Shown: one piece after another, positions 1 through 10,738 of the stretch
How positions within the stretch are numbered: position 1 is the first letter of the stretch
Layout of the letters: every line of letters begins with the position of its first letter
From: Adiantum capillus-veneris
Lineage: Eukaryota > Streptophyta > Polypodiopsida > Polypodiales > Pteridaceae
Length of the DNA: 60,000 bases
Direction: 5' to 3'
Assembly: GCA_014529385.2 (NCBI GenBank)
Contig: CM043945.1
Span: 147,642,741-147,702,740, forward strand
Made by a program: the position numbers and the translations under genes
The notes under the pieces: generated by a model
What the model was told of the DNA's origin: nothing
The model's database searches: none
Seen by the model: only the letters and a program-made list of their open reading frames with translations

Positions 1-1790
1 GAGTAGCAAAGTAATGAGACCTATGTTTGGTGCATCTCCATTATCTTGCGTCGTTTGGCAGATAAAGTCCTCAAGCTCATCTATGCATAGCCCAAATAAT
101 GTTGGGGACAGAGGGAATCCTTGTTTGACCCCTATTGTGCTAAAGAACTCTTTGGAGAAGCCTGTTTGCATTTTCAGTTTACATCGAACTGCATGGTATA
201 GGCGTGCCACCGCAACCCTCAAGTGTATGGGAACCCCAATGGTCTCCATGCGGGACCATAATTCATGACGAGGTACCGTATCAAACGCTTTCTTAAAGTC
301 CACAAAACAGCAGTACATAGTTTCCCTTTGAGTCGCGCCTCTTCCATCATAATCTGGATTGTAATCAAGTGATCTATGGTACTATGTTTTTCTCTAAAAC
401 CTGCTTGACCGAGAGCCCTCTTTCCACTATTTTCAGCCCATGTGCTAATATCCTTTTCATCAGGCTCCCAAAAAGTTTTGCCATGTAAGAGCCCACCATG
501 ATGGTGCGGTAATTCGTGAGTAGGTTACGGTCTCCGCCTTTAAACAAAGCTTTGACCCAATTCTCTTGCCAATCTTCAGGCATGCCTTGGTGGATAGCTT
601 GATTCATCATGCAATGTATCCATTTCTTGGCTTCATTGCCCGACCATTTCAGCATTTCGGAGTTGAAGTGCAAAATGTCAGAGGCTTTCCCAGTGGCTAG
701 TTTTTTCAAACCTCTCAAAGCCGCTGCAAAAGTTATAGGTTCCTTAGTGTCAACCTGAATTTCAACATTCATCATTATTTGAGCATCGGTGGGAGCATAG
801 AGTATTTGTGCATATATATACATTTCATCCATGCTGAAATTTCCCATTATATCCTCCTTTTTTCCTTTCATGTTGCGCCATGCTTTCTTGGGCTCTTTCT
901 TAAATCTGATCACCTCTTGCTCCTCCTTCAAAAGTTCATGCATCCTTCTCTTTTTCCTTTTCAGCATCTTGTATTCCTTGGCTGCACTTTCCCACTCCTT
1001 CGTCGACTTATTGAAGCACTTTAACTTGCGTTTGGCTGCTTTACATTCTGCATCAAACCATGGGTTATGAGGGAGACCTTTCACTTGTTGGTGATTTCTT
1101 TTAGATCGCCCCATAGTGACCTCTGCAGCCTCTTCTATTGCTTGACGGAAGGTAGCCCAATTTTCTGAAATGTTTTGGGACATGCATTGGCTACTCAATA
1201 GGCTGTCCAGAAAAGTGGCATAATCGAATTTCTTTGTGGCTTGCATTCGATATGCCCAACTTGTCGTCTTTTGGATGCGTTGTGTAGGCATGTGTGGGAG
1301 GTCTAGACATACATGAATTGGAGTATGGTCCGAGTTCGGTGACCGAGCCCCAATTTTAAAGTGTCCAATTAAATCCAATGCATTGTGGCTAAATAGCGCA
1401 TAGTCATTAGTGCTTCTTCCATGGTTTGATGTATAGCATGTGTATGTTCCGGAGCTTGCAAATTTCTTGGTGCCATTCATGGCTACAAGTTGCATAGAAT
1501 TCATCATGGATATCAAAGCCGAACCTTGTTCATTCATGAGGTGATCGCATGAGCATCTATCCCATATTGCATCTAATACAAGATTGCCATCTTTGTCGGC
1601 GGGATGGGTTGAGTATTCAACCAATTGAACCTGTATGTTGGCTATGCGAGCATTAAGATCCCCGAGTATCATCATTGCCCCCTGTGGTGTGTAGGTTGCA
1701 ATATCTGTATATAGGTCCTTAAAAGGGTCATTCTTGGAGAGATCAGTCTACATGTGTCCTGTTCCCACGTTTCAAGTAGAAAAAGTAAGT
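1..1790 (-). pseudogene. L1-like ORF2 remnant: endonuclease plus partial reverse transcriptase
   Basis: ORF2 of L1 elements nicks target DNA with an AP-endonuclease and primes reverse transcription there. The open part is 1675 down to 374. It starts with the endonuclease motif GDLNARI, then a SDHTPI motif (catalytic Asp/His) about 110 residues later, a basic linker, and the fingers of the RT domain (NWVKALFKGGD, NYRTI). Below 374 the RT continues in another frame: a DTVPRHELW segment and then GVKQGFPLSPTLF, which matches the RT motif before the active site. The catalytic FADD box would lie off the window. Around 1745-1790 an ETW motif is followed directly by residues that should be about 100 positions further on, so the endonuclease has an internal deletion. 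With the frameshift near 374 the protein is dead. Confidence 0.8.
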
Positions 1791-1896
1791 CTGCTTGTGG
1801 TAAAACCTATGTCAATCCTTCCCCTTTTTGCCAAGGGAAACCTTGGCAATTCCAACTTGTGACGTGTATGTTCGTGGTCCCGTGGGTTTCCCCCTG

Positions 1897-2787
1897 TCAT
1901 GCTTCTGGTGGTGTTGCCCCTGTGGGGGTGGTGTTCTTTTTCATTCGTTCTTCATATGCCTGTCTTCTTTCCTTTTGTTTCGCGGGTGTCATGTCTTCAC
2001 TGATGTAAATTGGGCTGTCCCTTAGATAAATGCGAGCATTTTCGAGTATGATGGCTCTTTTACGTGCATCCAACATTGTGCATACAATTGCGCGATTGTT
2101 CTCAGGTCTCTGCTTACCCACACGATGTGCCCCATACACCACTACATCATGCATGCCAAATGTGTTTGCAAGGAGGTCTGTGACCTCCGCATTCAACATG
2201 AGTACTTTCTCATTGTCAGATTCGAGTATGCCTCGGATCACAATATTCATACTACGTTTCTCTCGCTCATTATACTCTGTGTCATCTACATTTGCATATG
2301 TCTCATGTGTCTACGGAATGGCATTTGGAGTACTTCTTACTACATGTGCCCAGGAGGTCGTATTTCTTGTTACATTATCACTGATGTGTGCAAGCTTCTC
2401 GTCGTGTGTAGCTAGAGCGTCTTGCACATTGGAGACCTGTTTGTTTAATGCATCTTGTAGTGCCTGAATTTTCTCATCTTGATGTTGCATTTTCAGATTC
2501 TGCATTTGATTGTGTGCTCCAATTCCTGGTTCTTTAGTGCAAGATTTTTGATGTCTTCACCCTGCTTCATCACCATTTCCTGTAAGGATGAGATAAAACC
2601 CCAAATGTCTTGCATCGAGCATAGCACCGATTTCTCGGTTCCTGCACCTGTCTTTACCTGTCCCTGTATTTGTATCCATCTTCGATAGGGGTGTTTGTTT
2701 ATCCTTTGCATTTGGCATGTTTCTTGTAGGTGACGATCGCACGGAGAAACCACTTCTTGAAACCCGCAGGTTGATTGGTTCACTCAT
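1897..2787 (-). pseudogene. L1-like ORF1 (coiled coil plus RRM-type RNA-binding protein), broken
   Basis: ORF1 proteins of L1 elements coat the element RNA. The N-terminal part (2783-2493) ends in a heptad-like stretch (SLQEMVMKQGEDIKNLALKN). A one-base frame change near 2500 leads into a second coiled-coil stretch (2505-2311, EKIQALQDALNKQ). A TAG at 2311-2313 interrupts it, after which the same frame runs on into an RRM-like segment (MNIVIRGILE, then RVGK, IVCTMLDARKRAI and YISEDMTPAKQ). These resemble the L1 'transposase 22' family: a RxGK loop followed by a strand and then a 'ISEDLT' end. The stop and frameshift make it a pseudogene. The family assignment rests on motif order only. Confidence 0.7.
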
Positions 2788-3063
2788 TCATATGGGGTTC
2801 ACCCTTGCTGCAGTGTTGCGCACAGGTGTCCACGGCAGTTCTGCGCAGTGTAACAGGGCTAGCGGGGGCAATGGCGGCAGGCGTGCTCCACAGCAATGCT
2901 GCGCAGGGGTGCTGGGCTGTTGAGGACTGTGGCGAGCAGCAGGCAGCTCATGGAGTCCCGCGCGAGCAGCAGATTGTCATGGCCTGCTGGTGTGCAGGGC
3001 CACGTGTAGGCAGGGCTGCGCGCTGCGCGCAGGCAGAGAGAGAGAGTGCAGCAGACGACGCGC

Positions 3064-3067
<4 letters not shown>

Positions 3068-3124
<57 letters not shown>
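3068..3124 (+). repeat. (GA)n microsatellite
   Basis: An uninterrupted run of about 28 GA units, with a shorter run at 3036-3047. The same position in the intact gypsy LTRs (near 20055 and 25980) carries only a short GAGAGA tract, so this looks like slippage expansion of an LTR-internal seed. Confidence 0.95.
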
Positions 3125-3127
<3 letters not shown>

Positions 3128-3500
3128 TTTACTTTTGCTTTCAGAAACTCTCTGTGAGAGAGGGAAAAGAGCTTTTGCTTTCAGGGCTTTTGATTTTGAA
3201 GCTTTTGGGGCTCTGCTTTTGGGCATCCCTTGTAACCTTTAAATAAGTGGTGAGGGCTTCACTTCTCAGAGCATTTGGACGCAGAGTCAGAGAGTGAAAC
3301 CCTAACTGCTCTCTTGTACTTTGATGATTGATTAATACAAAAAGAAATACCGAAAGAGGCGCCAGTCTTTGGGGCCAATATCTCTAGGCACGGAACTTCG
3401 CCGGGCCAGTGCAAATCTATTGTGATCTGTGAATTGTTTGAAGTGGTTATTTGATACTGTCGTGATTGATTCTTGACTTGGAGTGTCCAAGTCTGTTACA
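3068..3500 (+). mobile_element. 3' part of a gypsy LTR (same family as 19901-20392)
   Basis: From about 3127 the sequence matches the LTRs of the chromovirus at 19901-26315 almost base for base: the GGGCATCCCTTGTAACC block, the AATACAAAAAGAAATACCG block, and the terminal CAAGTCTGTTACA at 3488-3500. The canonical start (TGTCACAAAGTGATG) is not recognisable. Upstream lies unrelated GC-rich DNA, with only a weak TGTCATGG candidate at 2977. It directly abuts LINE A at 3501, and no 5-bp duplication of GGGAC is seen upstream. It is therefore a truncated solo LTR or a diverged start. Confidence 0.8.
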
Positions 3501-4757
3501 GGGACCGTCATGGAGACACCTCGCACGGTAGCCTCTGTAGTTGCCGAGGTAGCTGGCATACCCACTGTTCATGTTCTGGTTGGGGACACCCACACCCTCT
3601 TGAAGGTCATTCTACTACCTCGGGTGAGTGATGGTTTTTGGCTCTGCCAGAGCATGGAGTATTCGGGCCTCCCGAATCAGTGCTTCATTTGTCGACAGAT
3701 GGGCCATCTTGCAAAGGCCTATCCATGGAGGAGGCCCTAACCCTCACCTCAGACTCAGTCCCAGCCTCCTAGGGCTGGCTAGCAGCAACAAACAAAGTCA
3801 CATGGTACTCAGGTAGACTCACTCTCCGAGCTTGGAGCCCTGGCACAGGAGGGCTGGCAGTAAGTTCGTGGTCGGCGTCGACGGGGGCCACCACGTCAGC
3901 CTGGCCCTCCGAATGGTCGCCAGGCTCCACTCCAGTAGCAATGGGTTCCCACAGGGAACCGTTTCGACCCTCTTAAGCAGAATGAGGTCCCAGCTCCACC
4001 GTCCACCTCAGCCTCACCTTCGACAGCCTCTCCTCCCCTCGAGTTCTCCTCCGCTCCTCCCCCCCTGCCTCCCTCCTTTCCCTCCGCCGCTCCCCGTCCC
4101 CCGACTCCTCCATTCCCCACTAGCCCCCCTGCTTCCACATCTCCTCCCGTTCCTACAGAGGGACAACCTTTCTTACGAACCCCTCTTTTGGTGCAGACAT
4201 CTCCCTTTGCAGCAGTTCCTCGTGGACTGACGAGCTTCGACATTCGTCGTAGGTGGGACTTCTTCGCCTGCGACTTCACATAGTTTTTTGGAGACCCTTC
4301 ATCAAACTTTGAGGCATCTTGTTTCAGAGCTCATGTATTGTTCCTTGCAGCTAGAGGGATAGAGGCCTTGGAAACAGCGGTTGGCTTTTGTTTTCCCTAC
4401 GACCACTCTGAGTGGACTCTAGACTCAATGATGGAGTGGCTGCAGGCACAGTCCCTCAAGATCTCTCACCACACGGGAGACATGGGGGTTACAGACCAAG
4501 TACAGACTTTGTGGCCGTTGGCCAAGTTTTCGGTGACACCTCCAGACTCGGCAGGATGTAGACACATTGTGGTACACTTCTTTGCTAACACGCAGAGCCC
4601 ACCATGCTACGTGTACATACATGAGGACTCTTGGACATAGGAGGTTGCCCTATGTACGTCACACTCTTCTTCTACCTGGGCTAGACATTCTTTGCAGCCA
4701 TGCCTATCTCCGGGACGCTTGGATGCGGATTATTCCCCATCCAAGCCAGCCTCGGAG
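3501..4757 (+). pseudogene. LINE A ORF1 (zinc-knuckle nucleic-acid-binding protein), 5'-truncated
   Basis: The first open part encodes a gag-like segment ending in a CCHC knuckle (C-F-I-C at 3681, then GH, then Y where the last Cys belongs, at 3720-3722), so the fourth zinc ligand is lost. A proline-rich tract follows (about 4000-4160), then a conserved C-terminal region in shifted frames: FDIRRRWDFFACDF, ALETAVGFCF, VQTLWPLAKF, CYVYIHEDSW. The last region is repeated in LINE B (13880-14460) and LINE F (53700-54290). I do not recognise it as a named domain. Plant L1-type ORF1 proteins often combine an N-terminal domain with this kind of knuckle, and the C-terminal region is extra. Several stops and shifts are present. 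Confidence 0.75.
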
Positions 4758-4804
4758 ATAGCGCGGTTAGCTGCGGTTGCAACATCGGTTCTTTCTTGTT
4801 CTCC

Positions 4805-7800
4805 ATGAGGATTGTCTCATGGAACGTGCAGGGATAAGGTGGGCCCCAGTTTCAACACCAGTGGGGTCGATTGCGTTAGGAGTTTGCAATGCCTTGTGGG
4901 CGGAGAGACTGATCTTCTTATGCTGAGAGCCGCGTTAGACGATGTGGTCAAGTTTTGCGTGGTTGATATGAGAGATTTTGGTCAGCTGCATTTGGACCTG
5001 GTGGTATCTAGCGAGGGTTTTGTAAGACTATTGTGGACTCTTGGCAACAGGCCATTGTGGGTAGAGGTATTATTGTGCTTGGCAAGGCTCAGTGGATTAC
5101 TATGCACGTTCAAGGCTGCCTCTTGGGATGCTTGAACATCTATGCGCCCAATGTGGCAAGTACACATGCACAGTTTTGGTCTCACATTGTAGAGTCTCTG
5201 CCACATGCAGAGCAATGGTGCATTGGGGGTGACTTCAACATGCTCGAGGACCCCTCTGAAAGGATTGGAGGTAACCATGCTACTGTGCACGGGGCTGAGT
5301 TGGCAGCTTGGGAGAGGCTATGTATGACTTTGAGGGTTTTAGATGTTTGGCAGCACTCTGGCTTTGTGAGGCCCCCAGATAGCTTGGCCTTCTCTCGCCT
5401 GGACCGTAGAGTGGGAGGAGAGCATCTCTCTCGGATAGATCGCTTCTATGCCAGTGACCACATCTGTGACTTAGGTGGGTCAATTTGCATTTTGGCTGGG
5501 ACATCTCTTTAGGACCATGCACCAGTGCTCCTCACTGTGATAGATAGACAGAGGAGGGGGAGCACAATGCTACGCATCCCTAAGAGCATCTTGTTGGACT
5601 CAGAGTTCAGAGAGCGAGTGGTAGCTCTTTGGACAAAGGACTTGGACACGCAGGACTCCCTTGCTAACAGAGTGGCCTCGGGACTTGCTCTTCTTGGTCG
5701 CTTCTTTCTCCAAGAGTCTACGGATCGCCTATTGGCTGCAGCGAGGGAGGAGGAGCAGCGTCTCCGACGGGGTGTTGCTTCCTTGCAGAGGATGCAGGAG
5801 CAGCACCCAGACATTCCTTGGTTGGAGAAGCAGTTGCAACAGGCTCGCCAAGAGCTTGCCAGCATAGAGGAGAGGCGCCAGGAATTTGCTTCCATCGACA
5901 GGCGTCTCAGTGGACACAGGTGGGTGACAGAGTGACTGGGGCGTTCTTTGAGACAGTGGGACCCCATCATGCGAACACCGGTGTCAGCCAATTGAGGAGA
6001 CCTGACGGGTCAGTTGCTTTACAGCCAGAGGACATGCCTGCAGTTGCTACTGACTTTTACCGTGACTTGCTGTCAGCAGAGCCTCAATCAGAGCGTCAAG
6101 ATGCACGCAGAGAGAAGGTTTGGGCACAGATCCCTTGTCTTGTGACTGAGGAGATGCGCTGTCACGAGGACGTGGCAACTGCTAACCTTAGTTGTTGGTT
6201 TCTTTCCAATGATTTTTGTTTAATTTTTGAGACCCTCTTTTTGAAGTTGCAAATGGTCGGACATTGTATGGCCAATGTGAACGGTAGTTTCACCCACAGA
6301 CGAGAAGTTGGTCGGCACTGGAACTCGTAAAGTAAAAGGATGTCTAGGCTCAGTTCAAGATCATGTAGGTTCCCCCATCGCACTTAGCAAGTTGGTGGAT
6401 ACTAGGAAGTGAACTCAATAAAGGCACAAAGCCAAGGTGAGAACACCAACAGAAAGTATCCGACAGTTGGGCCACATTGCACTTTTGGATGCGGTTCCAA
6501 TGAGGATAGATGGTCAGATGACCAGTGGGAGCCCAACGGAATCATTTCCTAAAATTTAGGGAACTGCTATTTTGGGCCGTGAAATGTGTTCGCGTCCTTA
6601 CCTCCAGTATGACAAGGGGAACATTTTATTACTCTGCTGCAAAGTCAACTGATGCAACAGTTGACAGATTTTTAAGCAGGAAGCCCAATGCGGGGAAATT
6701 GCATGCATGAGTGCCAAGTGGCACTTTTTGGTCAATTTACCAAGTTTGGGAGAAGAGAACTCGTAACTGACTTTTTGGAGCAATTTTGGAGGTGGATAAC
6801 TGTGATTTTCAGCCATTTCTCTTCATTTTTGAGCTTCCCATGACCTTACCTAGGACCAAGGAGCTCATTTTCAGCATTGGAAGGCATCAGATGCGTGTTT
6901 ACAGGGCTGTTTTGCTGCGCTTTCAGCGATACGCAGGTTTTGGCAGCCATGGAAATCTGCATCTATTTGTTCACAAATGCATTATAGGTCAAGGGCAGAA
7001 GAGGGAGCGCTCGATTTATGCTTGGGGGATGCTTCATGGAGAACGTGTCACAGGTTAAGAGCTATGGAGTGCTTTCTTTCCCTCTCATGTACAATGTGGT
7101 GCCAGGAGTGATGCCCTGCACGCTACACACTACTCTCTCTCCCCCCTAGTGCAGTTATGTGATGCCCCACAAGAGGGCTCTTCATTTGACTGATGTACAA
7201 CTACGTGGGTTCTTGCTTTTGTGCTCAGGCAAGAGTCTCCTTGAGCAGGAACACGGGTAGCTAGCTGCTACTCCAAAGCAGGCACCGGTGAGGGTCATAA
7301 CCTCACCGTACAGGTGCAAACTCAGCGTTGTGTACGCACAGAAAATTGACTGTTTTTCAGCTATATGGACTCCAGAACCCTTGGGAATCGTGCCCCACAG
7401 GCAAAGAACAGCTAGGGGACTGTTTGGGGCTGGAAACAGGGCAAAACCCAGTAAATACAGCGATCTGAATTTACTGTTTTTGGGCAGGAATCAGAGGGTT
7501 TATGCCAGTGGAAGAGAGTTCCAGCAGGGGAATTGGTTTCGCGCAAGTTCAAGGGCTGTTATGCTGCCGAAATTTGGCCAAAACAGGTGGTATCTAGCTC
7601 GATACAGATAAAGGATTCCCAAGACTCTTCTTTGTAATTTACCCTCCTAAAGAATAAAGAAATACCGAAAGGGGCGCCAATTTTGGGGCCTACAGGTTGC
7701 CGGCGTCTGCTCGGAGCATTCTAGCTTCCGAGCCATGTGTGTGATTAAGTGTTAATTCCCGTCGCAGGTTTCCTTTGCAAAGGGCTCTGTGTGTGTGTCT

Positions 7801-10553
7801 AAAGTAAAGAATTTCGGGTGAAAGCCAACGCCTACTGCCCCACGGGCCAGTTTCATGCACCAAAGGCTTGAGCTGCCTCTTCAGCTAGAGGAGTCCATGA
7901 GGCCCTCAAAACACTTTCCCGATGTAGTTGTCCAAGTGAGGATAGTTTTGACTCCCAGTTTTTTCTTGGAGTACTCGGACTTTCTTGGCTCAGACCTTTG
8001 CAGAGATTTTCAGTACATCTTGCACACAAGAGAGATGCCTGACGACATGAGTGAGGGCTTGATCCACCTCATTCCCAAGGAGGGTGGCTCCTTCAATGAG
8101 ATTCGACAGTGGAGGCCCATCACCATCCTCAACTCAGCCTACAAAATTCTAGCCAAGGCTCTGAGTTTGAGGATTCAACCACTTCGAGAGAGCATTATAC
8201 ATGGGACCCAGACAGGTTTTATCAAAAATGCAGTATCCTTGACAACATCTTCACTTTTTGGGAGGCGTCTGCCCTCGCGTGCCTCTGAGGTGAGGATCTA
8301 AGACACTTCTTCTCGATTTTGAGAAGGCCAACTACAGAGTTGACTGGGACTTCTTGGAGGGCACTCTACGCACGATGGGTTTCTAAGACGCTTGGATCAA
8401 GGGTGTGGCAGCTCTCTAGAAATGTGCACACAGTCAAGTGCTTTTGACAGGAGGTACAGAAGACTGTTTCATGCTCACACACTCGGTCAGACAGGGTTGT
8501 CCTCTAGCCCCCTTCCTCTTTCTGTTCTATGCTGAGGCGATGAGCAGATTCTTGGTTTCATAGCAGGTTGGTCTGCGTGGCTTAGCGCTTCCTATTCGGG
8601 CGATGAGCTACTGGATCTTGAGTTTGCAGACGATTCAGCTTTGTACTTGGAGGGCCAAGAGGCCAACCTACCGGTGTGAGCAGGCTCTAGAAACGTTTTG
8701 TTCTGCATTGCATTGATCAACTGGAGGAAGACAGCGGCTTTCTGGGTTGGCAGTGCTCCTACGCCTGATTGGTTGCCAGGTGAGGGTTTTAGATGGATTC
8801 CCCCAGGGACTTCAGTTTGCTACTTGGGCTGTGAGGTTGGCCTGGACTTGTCTCCTAAGCAGCAGATTGCTCCCCTCCTCCTATCCAACAGGAGGGAGTT
8901 GTTACATTGGAGTTCGGCACGTCTCTCTCTGGCAGGCAGAGTTGTAGTGGCCAACTAGGTGTTGTTGGCTAATGTGGTACATTACATCTTGTTCGAGAGG
9001 CTGATCAAGACCTTTCTTTGGTCAAGGCACGACACTCAGATAGCCCGGGTCAAAGTAGCCTAGGAGGTCATCACTCTACCTTGTTCTCAGGGGGGTTGGG
9101 GATCATAGACACAACACAACAAAGCAATGTCCTTCTTTGGAAGTTTTTTGTCAGAGGACTACTTCCAGGGGAGGAGCCTTGGAAGGAGTTTTTGCTTCAA
9201 TGGCTTAGAGCTTGAGTGCCTCAGACAGGCAGGTCTATCAGATGGATCTTTATAGAAATGTGCCGAGTTGGTCTAAGGAGGAGACTGGAGGATCGTTTTG
9301 CTGTGAGCCTGCTTCGCTCTTGGGAGCGGCTGCGGAGAGACCTCGAGCAGTACCAACCCACTTGCACGGAGGAGCGCTTGAGACAGCCCCTTGTTTGAAA
9401 CCCCATGGTCGCACTCAAAGAGGCCACTTGGTTGGTAGTAGGCCTCATGTTTCGTGGGGTCCCATGGCAGAGGGTCCAACACGCACTCTAGGCGACTGGC
9501 TATAGCATCCAGTTGCAGGGCATGAGAGGGGTGCAGAGCATGTGTCAGGACATCACAAAGGTGGTACCAGCTGAGTGCCTCACACCTCTAGAGACAACAT
9601 CTCCCAAATGGATGGGGGCCTTCACGCGACTGGAGGTCCTCATCCCAGTTCGAGCTTGCTCAGAGACTGTACCCTCCATGTTCTTCGAGATCCGGGGGAG
9701 GGTCGACTACAGAGTCTTAGTAGAGGCTCCACAGGTTGCAGAGTGTTGGTTTCAGAGGATCTGAATAGTGGGCATCTACGTGAGAACTTGTGTCATCGAT
9801 CCTGACCCAGCAGCTCTTGAGACAGGCCATTGGAGGCTTTGGGCTTGGGAGAGCTGCCCACTGGCACGAGTCCAGTGGGATCCTGGAGAGTGGTTTTGGA
9901 GGGACCCTTTCTCTTTAGCCGACCATCCAGGGGTCCCTTTCTTTTAGTACACTGTTCGACTGGGATGTCACACACTAGCAGCACCGAGAGAGGCTCATCC
10001 TGCTACAACACTTCATTGGCAGGAGGAAGGTCTCACAACTCAGTTCTTGTCAGCTTTTTGGGCGAGGTGGGACGCCACACAGCCGCGGCGAGTCATTTTG
10101 TTCCAGTGGCTAGTTGCACATAGAGCTACAACAGTGGGGAGCTGGCTAGTACATAGTGGCCTTTCGCAGCATGCACAGCTTGTGACCGTCCTTTGGAGAG
10201 TCAGCATCATTGTCTGTGGGACTGCCCTATGGCACAACAGGTTTGGTTTCAGGTCCTCCGGCTGATGCCAACTCTTTCCACAGCGCGACATTTGGCGGGC
10301 CTGTTGCTTCCGAATCTTCGAGGCTCGCTTTGTGCCACCAGCGGAGACTGTTCAAGAGTTTTGGCTGGAGCTGATCCACACTCTCAGGGGACAGGTTGAG
10401 AGACTTCAGGGCAGCTCCGACCGCATGCAGGAGTGCAGAGAGGCGTTCCTTCGACTCAGGCCCCCTAGGCCTTTCTTCACCATGGTCCGGGGTGAGCCCA
10501 GATGGCACTACCGTTCACCTGTGGCTTTTCCCTCCTCCCATCTCCTGATTTAG
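4805..10553 (+). pseudogene. LINE A ORF2 (AP endonuclease, reverse transcriptase, zinc-binding C-terminus)
   Basis: The start ATG at 4805 opens MRIVSWNVQG, the usual beginning of the LINE endonuclease. GGDFNML near 5227 and SRIDRFYASD near 5434 are further endonuclease signatures. The RT begins after the solo LTR: TPSFFLEY (near 7950), IHLIPKEGG, WRPITILNSAYK (near 8116), a polymerase FADD-type active site (EFADDSALYLE, 8620-8652) and GCEVGLDL. The C-terminal zinc-binding domain (RRVILFQWLVAHRA near 10093) precedes the stop near 10553. Usual length for the family is about 1,200-1,300 residues. Here it is spread over several frames with stops such as the TAA after MRIVSWNVQG, so it cannot be expressed. 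Confidence 0.85.
6160..7855 (+). mobile_element. Solo LTR, 1.7 kb, inserted in LINE A ORF2
   Basis: The insert starts TGTCACGAGG and ends CAGTTTCA (TG...CA). It is flanked by TGCGC (6155-6159) and TGCAC (7856-7860), a 5-bp target duplication with one change. Removing it restores the LINE sequence between GAGATG and AAAGGCTTGAG, as seen uninterrupted in LINE F near 52310. Near 7650 it contains AATAAAGAAATACCGAAAGGGG followed by GCGCC, the block also found near the end of the 20-kb chromovirus LTR, so it belongs to a related but longer LTR family. No coding region is evident inside it. Confidence 0.8.
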
Positions 10554-10692
10554 CCCTCATTGTACATATGCTGTTTTCTCATTGGGAGAGTCTCCCCTTA
10601 TGGCTGATGTAGCCCTCTCTAGTACAGGCGGTTTTAGCCCTACGGGCAGTTTTATTAACTAATAGAAGGATCTTTTCCTCAAGAAAAAAAAA

Positions 10693-10738
10693 GAGATGCC
10701 TTCTCCACATTTAAATGTAATACTGATGCCTTCACAGA
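10693..10738 (-). other. Possible further transporter exon cut by LINE A
   Basis: After an acceptor-like TGTGAAG the minus strand reads SVLHLNVEKAS, which resembles the 'LNLTxAAW' segment before transmembrane helix 8 of PHT4 proteins. The sequence then runs straight into the poly(A) tail of LINE A at 10692. If real, LINE A landed in this exon and truncated the gene. A 35-bp stretch upstream (near 10777-10811) with a GTAAGT donor could be the previous exon. The match is short and weak. Confidence 0.25.

Larger units (their letters stand above)
1..2790 (-). mobile_element. L1-like LINE, decayed, cut by the left window edge
   Basis: Read on the minus strand this region gives, in order, a coiled-coil/RRM-like ORF1, an AP-endonuclease remnant and the first half of a reverse transcriptase whose remainder lies beyond position 1. 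This is the classical L1 order. Its ORF1 is of the coiled-coil plus RNA-binding type. The other LINEs in this window instead carry a zinc-knuckle ORF1, so this is a separate lineage. The 5' boundary near 2790 is approximate: a GC-rich stretch (2791-3060) follows that could be 5' UTR or unrelated sequence. No target duplication can be judged because the 3' end is outside the window. Confidence 0.8.
3501..10692 (+). mobile_element. LINE copy A (zinc-knuckle ORF1, APE-RT ORF2, poly(A))
   Basis: This non-LTR retrotransposon recurs in the window as LINE B (13213-34402), E (37549-38456) and F (43245-54295). It reads ORF1 with a CCHC knuckle, then an AP endonuclease starting MRIVSWNVQ, a reverse transcriptase, a C-terminal zinc-binding domain, and a short 3' UTR with TGATGTAGCCCTCTCTAGTA ending in nine A residues at 10684-10692. 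The same 3' UTR ends LINE B and LINE F, which fixes the element's 3' end. A solo LTR (6160-7855) interrupts it. The 5' end is truncated against an LTR remnant. Both reading frames are broken many times. Confidence 0.9.

Noticed and set aside
2775-3242. Long open frames across the GA repeat on both strands
   Set aside because: They consist of Arg-Glu or Ser-Leu repeats made by the microsatellite and continue into LTR sequence; no protein.
3832-4279. Proline- or glycine-rich open frames on both strands in LINE A
   Set aside because: Shadows of the LINE ORF1 proline-rich tract; low complexity keeps alternate frames open.
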